DNA of 6,111 nucleotides. Source: Treponema sp. (GTDB lineage: Bacteria; Spirochaetota; Spirochaetia; Treponematales; Breznakiellaceae). Below the pieces are notes generated by a model, which was given only the letters and a program-made list of their open reading frames with translations, was not told the DNA's origin and searched no databases. The position numbers and the translations under genes were made by a program. This document shows positions 5,766 to 6,111 of this stretch, piece by piece; the first letter of the stretch is position 1, and each line of letters starts with the position of its first letter. Location: contig JAISWN010000388.1 in the NCBI GenBank assembly GCA_031271075.1, positions 1 to 6,111 on the forward strand. Direction: 5' to 3'.

Positions 5766-5895
5766 TCATTGCCTGGTAGTCTCCGGGGAAGTACAAGGAA
5801 AAAGCGGCCAGGGTCGCGGCTTTCCGGTCTAGCCCGTCTTCATACTCCATTATGGCGATCCGTTCTGTCCAGGATTCCCATTGCGCGGCGGTCAT
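5716..5895 (-). CDS. 5' fragment of the broken primase region
   Basis: This 59-residue frame starts from the ATG at 5895, which has GGGGA closely upstream. The first 42 residues look authentic, including WESWTERIAIMEYEDGLD and LAAFSLYFPGDYQ. The last 17 are Arg/Gly-rich and result from the frame change at the duplicated ATGA. An in-frame ATG at 5964 lies inside the neighbouring gene and is not favoured. It follows the upstream small gene by 25 bp, as in an operon. Confidence 0.5.
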   Translation of the reverse strand: MTAAQWESWTERIAIMEYEDGLDRKAATLAAFSLYFPGDYQAMNEGNRRRDGGGRCRPL

Positions 5896-5920
5896 TGCTT
5901 CCCCTTTTCTGGGTTCCTGA

Positions 5921-6111
5921 TTATATATCCTGTAGCCGTGTGAAGGTTTCCGGGTGTTCGGCAAATTCCTTCTCCCCTGCGGCTATAATTGTCTTCTCCT
6001 CTGCGGTCAAGTCGGTTTCGATAATAACCGGCTCGATGGAAAGTACCGACAAAAGCGGTTTTAATGCGTAAAGACTCCGTTCCGGCATAACGTCAATGAT
6101 GGTTTTCAGTT
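5921..6111 (-). CDS. Small antitoxin-like / conserved hypothetical protein, 5' end outside window
   Basis: The C-terminal 62 residues are visible and the start lies beyond 6111. The sequence (IIDVMPERSLYALKPLL, then EPVIIETDLTAEEKTIIAAG, ending FTRLQDI) is that of a small acidic helical protein. It resembles RelB/DUF2281-type antitoxin-like proteins, in which a helix with a buried leucine row is followed by an acidic, partly disordered C terminus. No RelE-like toxin follows. The next frame downstream is the primase fragment, 25 bp away. It is intact in what can be seen, unlike its neighbour. A phage or element accessory protein is an alternative. Confidence 0.5.
   Translation of the reverse strand, partial: LKTIIDVMPERSLYALKPLLSVLSIEPVIIETDLTAEEKTIIAAGEKEFAEHPETFTRLQDI

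Larger units (their letters stand above)
5330..5895 (-). pseudogene. Frameshifted and 3'-truncated primase-polymerase-like (phage/element replication) gene
   Basis: Three adjacent minus-strand frames join into one protein if one copy of a tandem ATGA (5762-5769) and one A of a nine-A run (5640-5632) are removed. The resulting 561 bases give 186 residues. The N-terminal part carries WTERIAIMEYEDGLDRKAA, resembling the ER-AI-E(F/Y)-DGGL-R motif of plasmid and phage primases. The C-terminal part carries IRGRFLCLDLDRGHKDGGDG, matching the start of prim-pol (archaeo-eukaryotic primase) domains, where DLD would be the metal-binding DxD. Homology stops after LESMGKPRALLP, so the rest of the primase and any helicase part are missing and the product should be inactive. 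A second start (5663, GGGG five bases upstream) suggests the ancestral unit may have been two genes. Family assignment is from memory of motifs. Confidence 0.6.

Noticed and set aside
5619..6071. Plus-strand frame of 150 codons, Cys/Phe/Ser-rich
   Set aside because: It is antisense to the primase fragments and the small antitoxin-like gene. Its composition is unnatural and it has no domain features.

Overview
The window looks like spirochaete DNA, most likely from a treponeme of the moderately GC-rich termite-gut type. This is inferred from gene order and protein character: a V/A-type ATPase operon behind secG, with a PTS EIIA-like gene between them. I could not run a search. All confidently functional genes lie on the minus strand, so the transcript reads from high to low coordinates.

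Core operon, about 4972 down to 182: a sigma70-like promoter (4943-4972) and a leader of about 120 nt precede secG (4814-4245). Next come a PTS EIIA-2 (Fru/Ntr-type) protein (4226-3753), a small coiled-coil protein resembling a V-ATPase peripheral-stalk H/G subunit (3741-3370), a divergent V-ATPase C/d (AC39-family) subunit (3369-2326) and the V-ATPase membrane subunit I (2329-182). The junctions are tight: 11 to 18 bp, a stop codon abutting a start, and a 4-bp ATGA overlap. This argues for one transcript. The ATPase genes here supply the stator and membrane arm. The A, B, D, E and K subunits are not in the window and would be expected further downstream, beyond coordinate 1.

Left end, 1-181: no gene. 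It holds a cluster of four short perfect inverted repeats, two of them clearly related in sequence, and a weak hairpin with a T tract just after the subunit I stop. This looks like an intergenic palindrome element between subunit I and whatever follows.

Right end, about 4956-6111: a decayed accessory region upstream of the secG promoter. A plus-strand ORF with good codon bias but a weak start (4956-5297) faces, across a 32-bp junction, the truncated 3' end of a minus-strand primase-polymerase-like gene. That gene (5895-5330) is split over three reading frames. A tandem ATGA duplication and a nine-A run account exactly for the frame changes: removing 4 + 1 bases restores one 186-codon frame. 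A small antitoxin-like or DUF-like protein (5921-6111) runs off the window edge. Together these look like the remains of a phage or integrative-element replication module next to a housekeeping operon.

There is no clear new system. The most interesting points are the SecG C-terminal (SPVEPPVAEP)n tail, whose repeat DNA varies only at wobble positions, the doubly frameshifted primase remnant with its slippery A9, and the palindrome cluster within or at the end of the ATPase operon.
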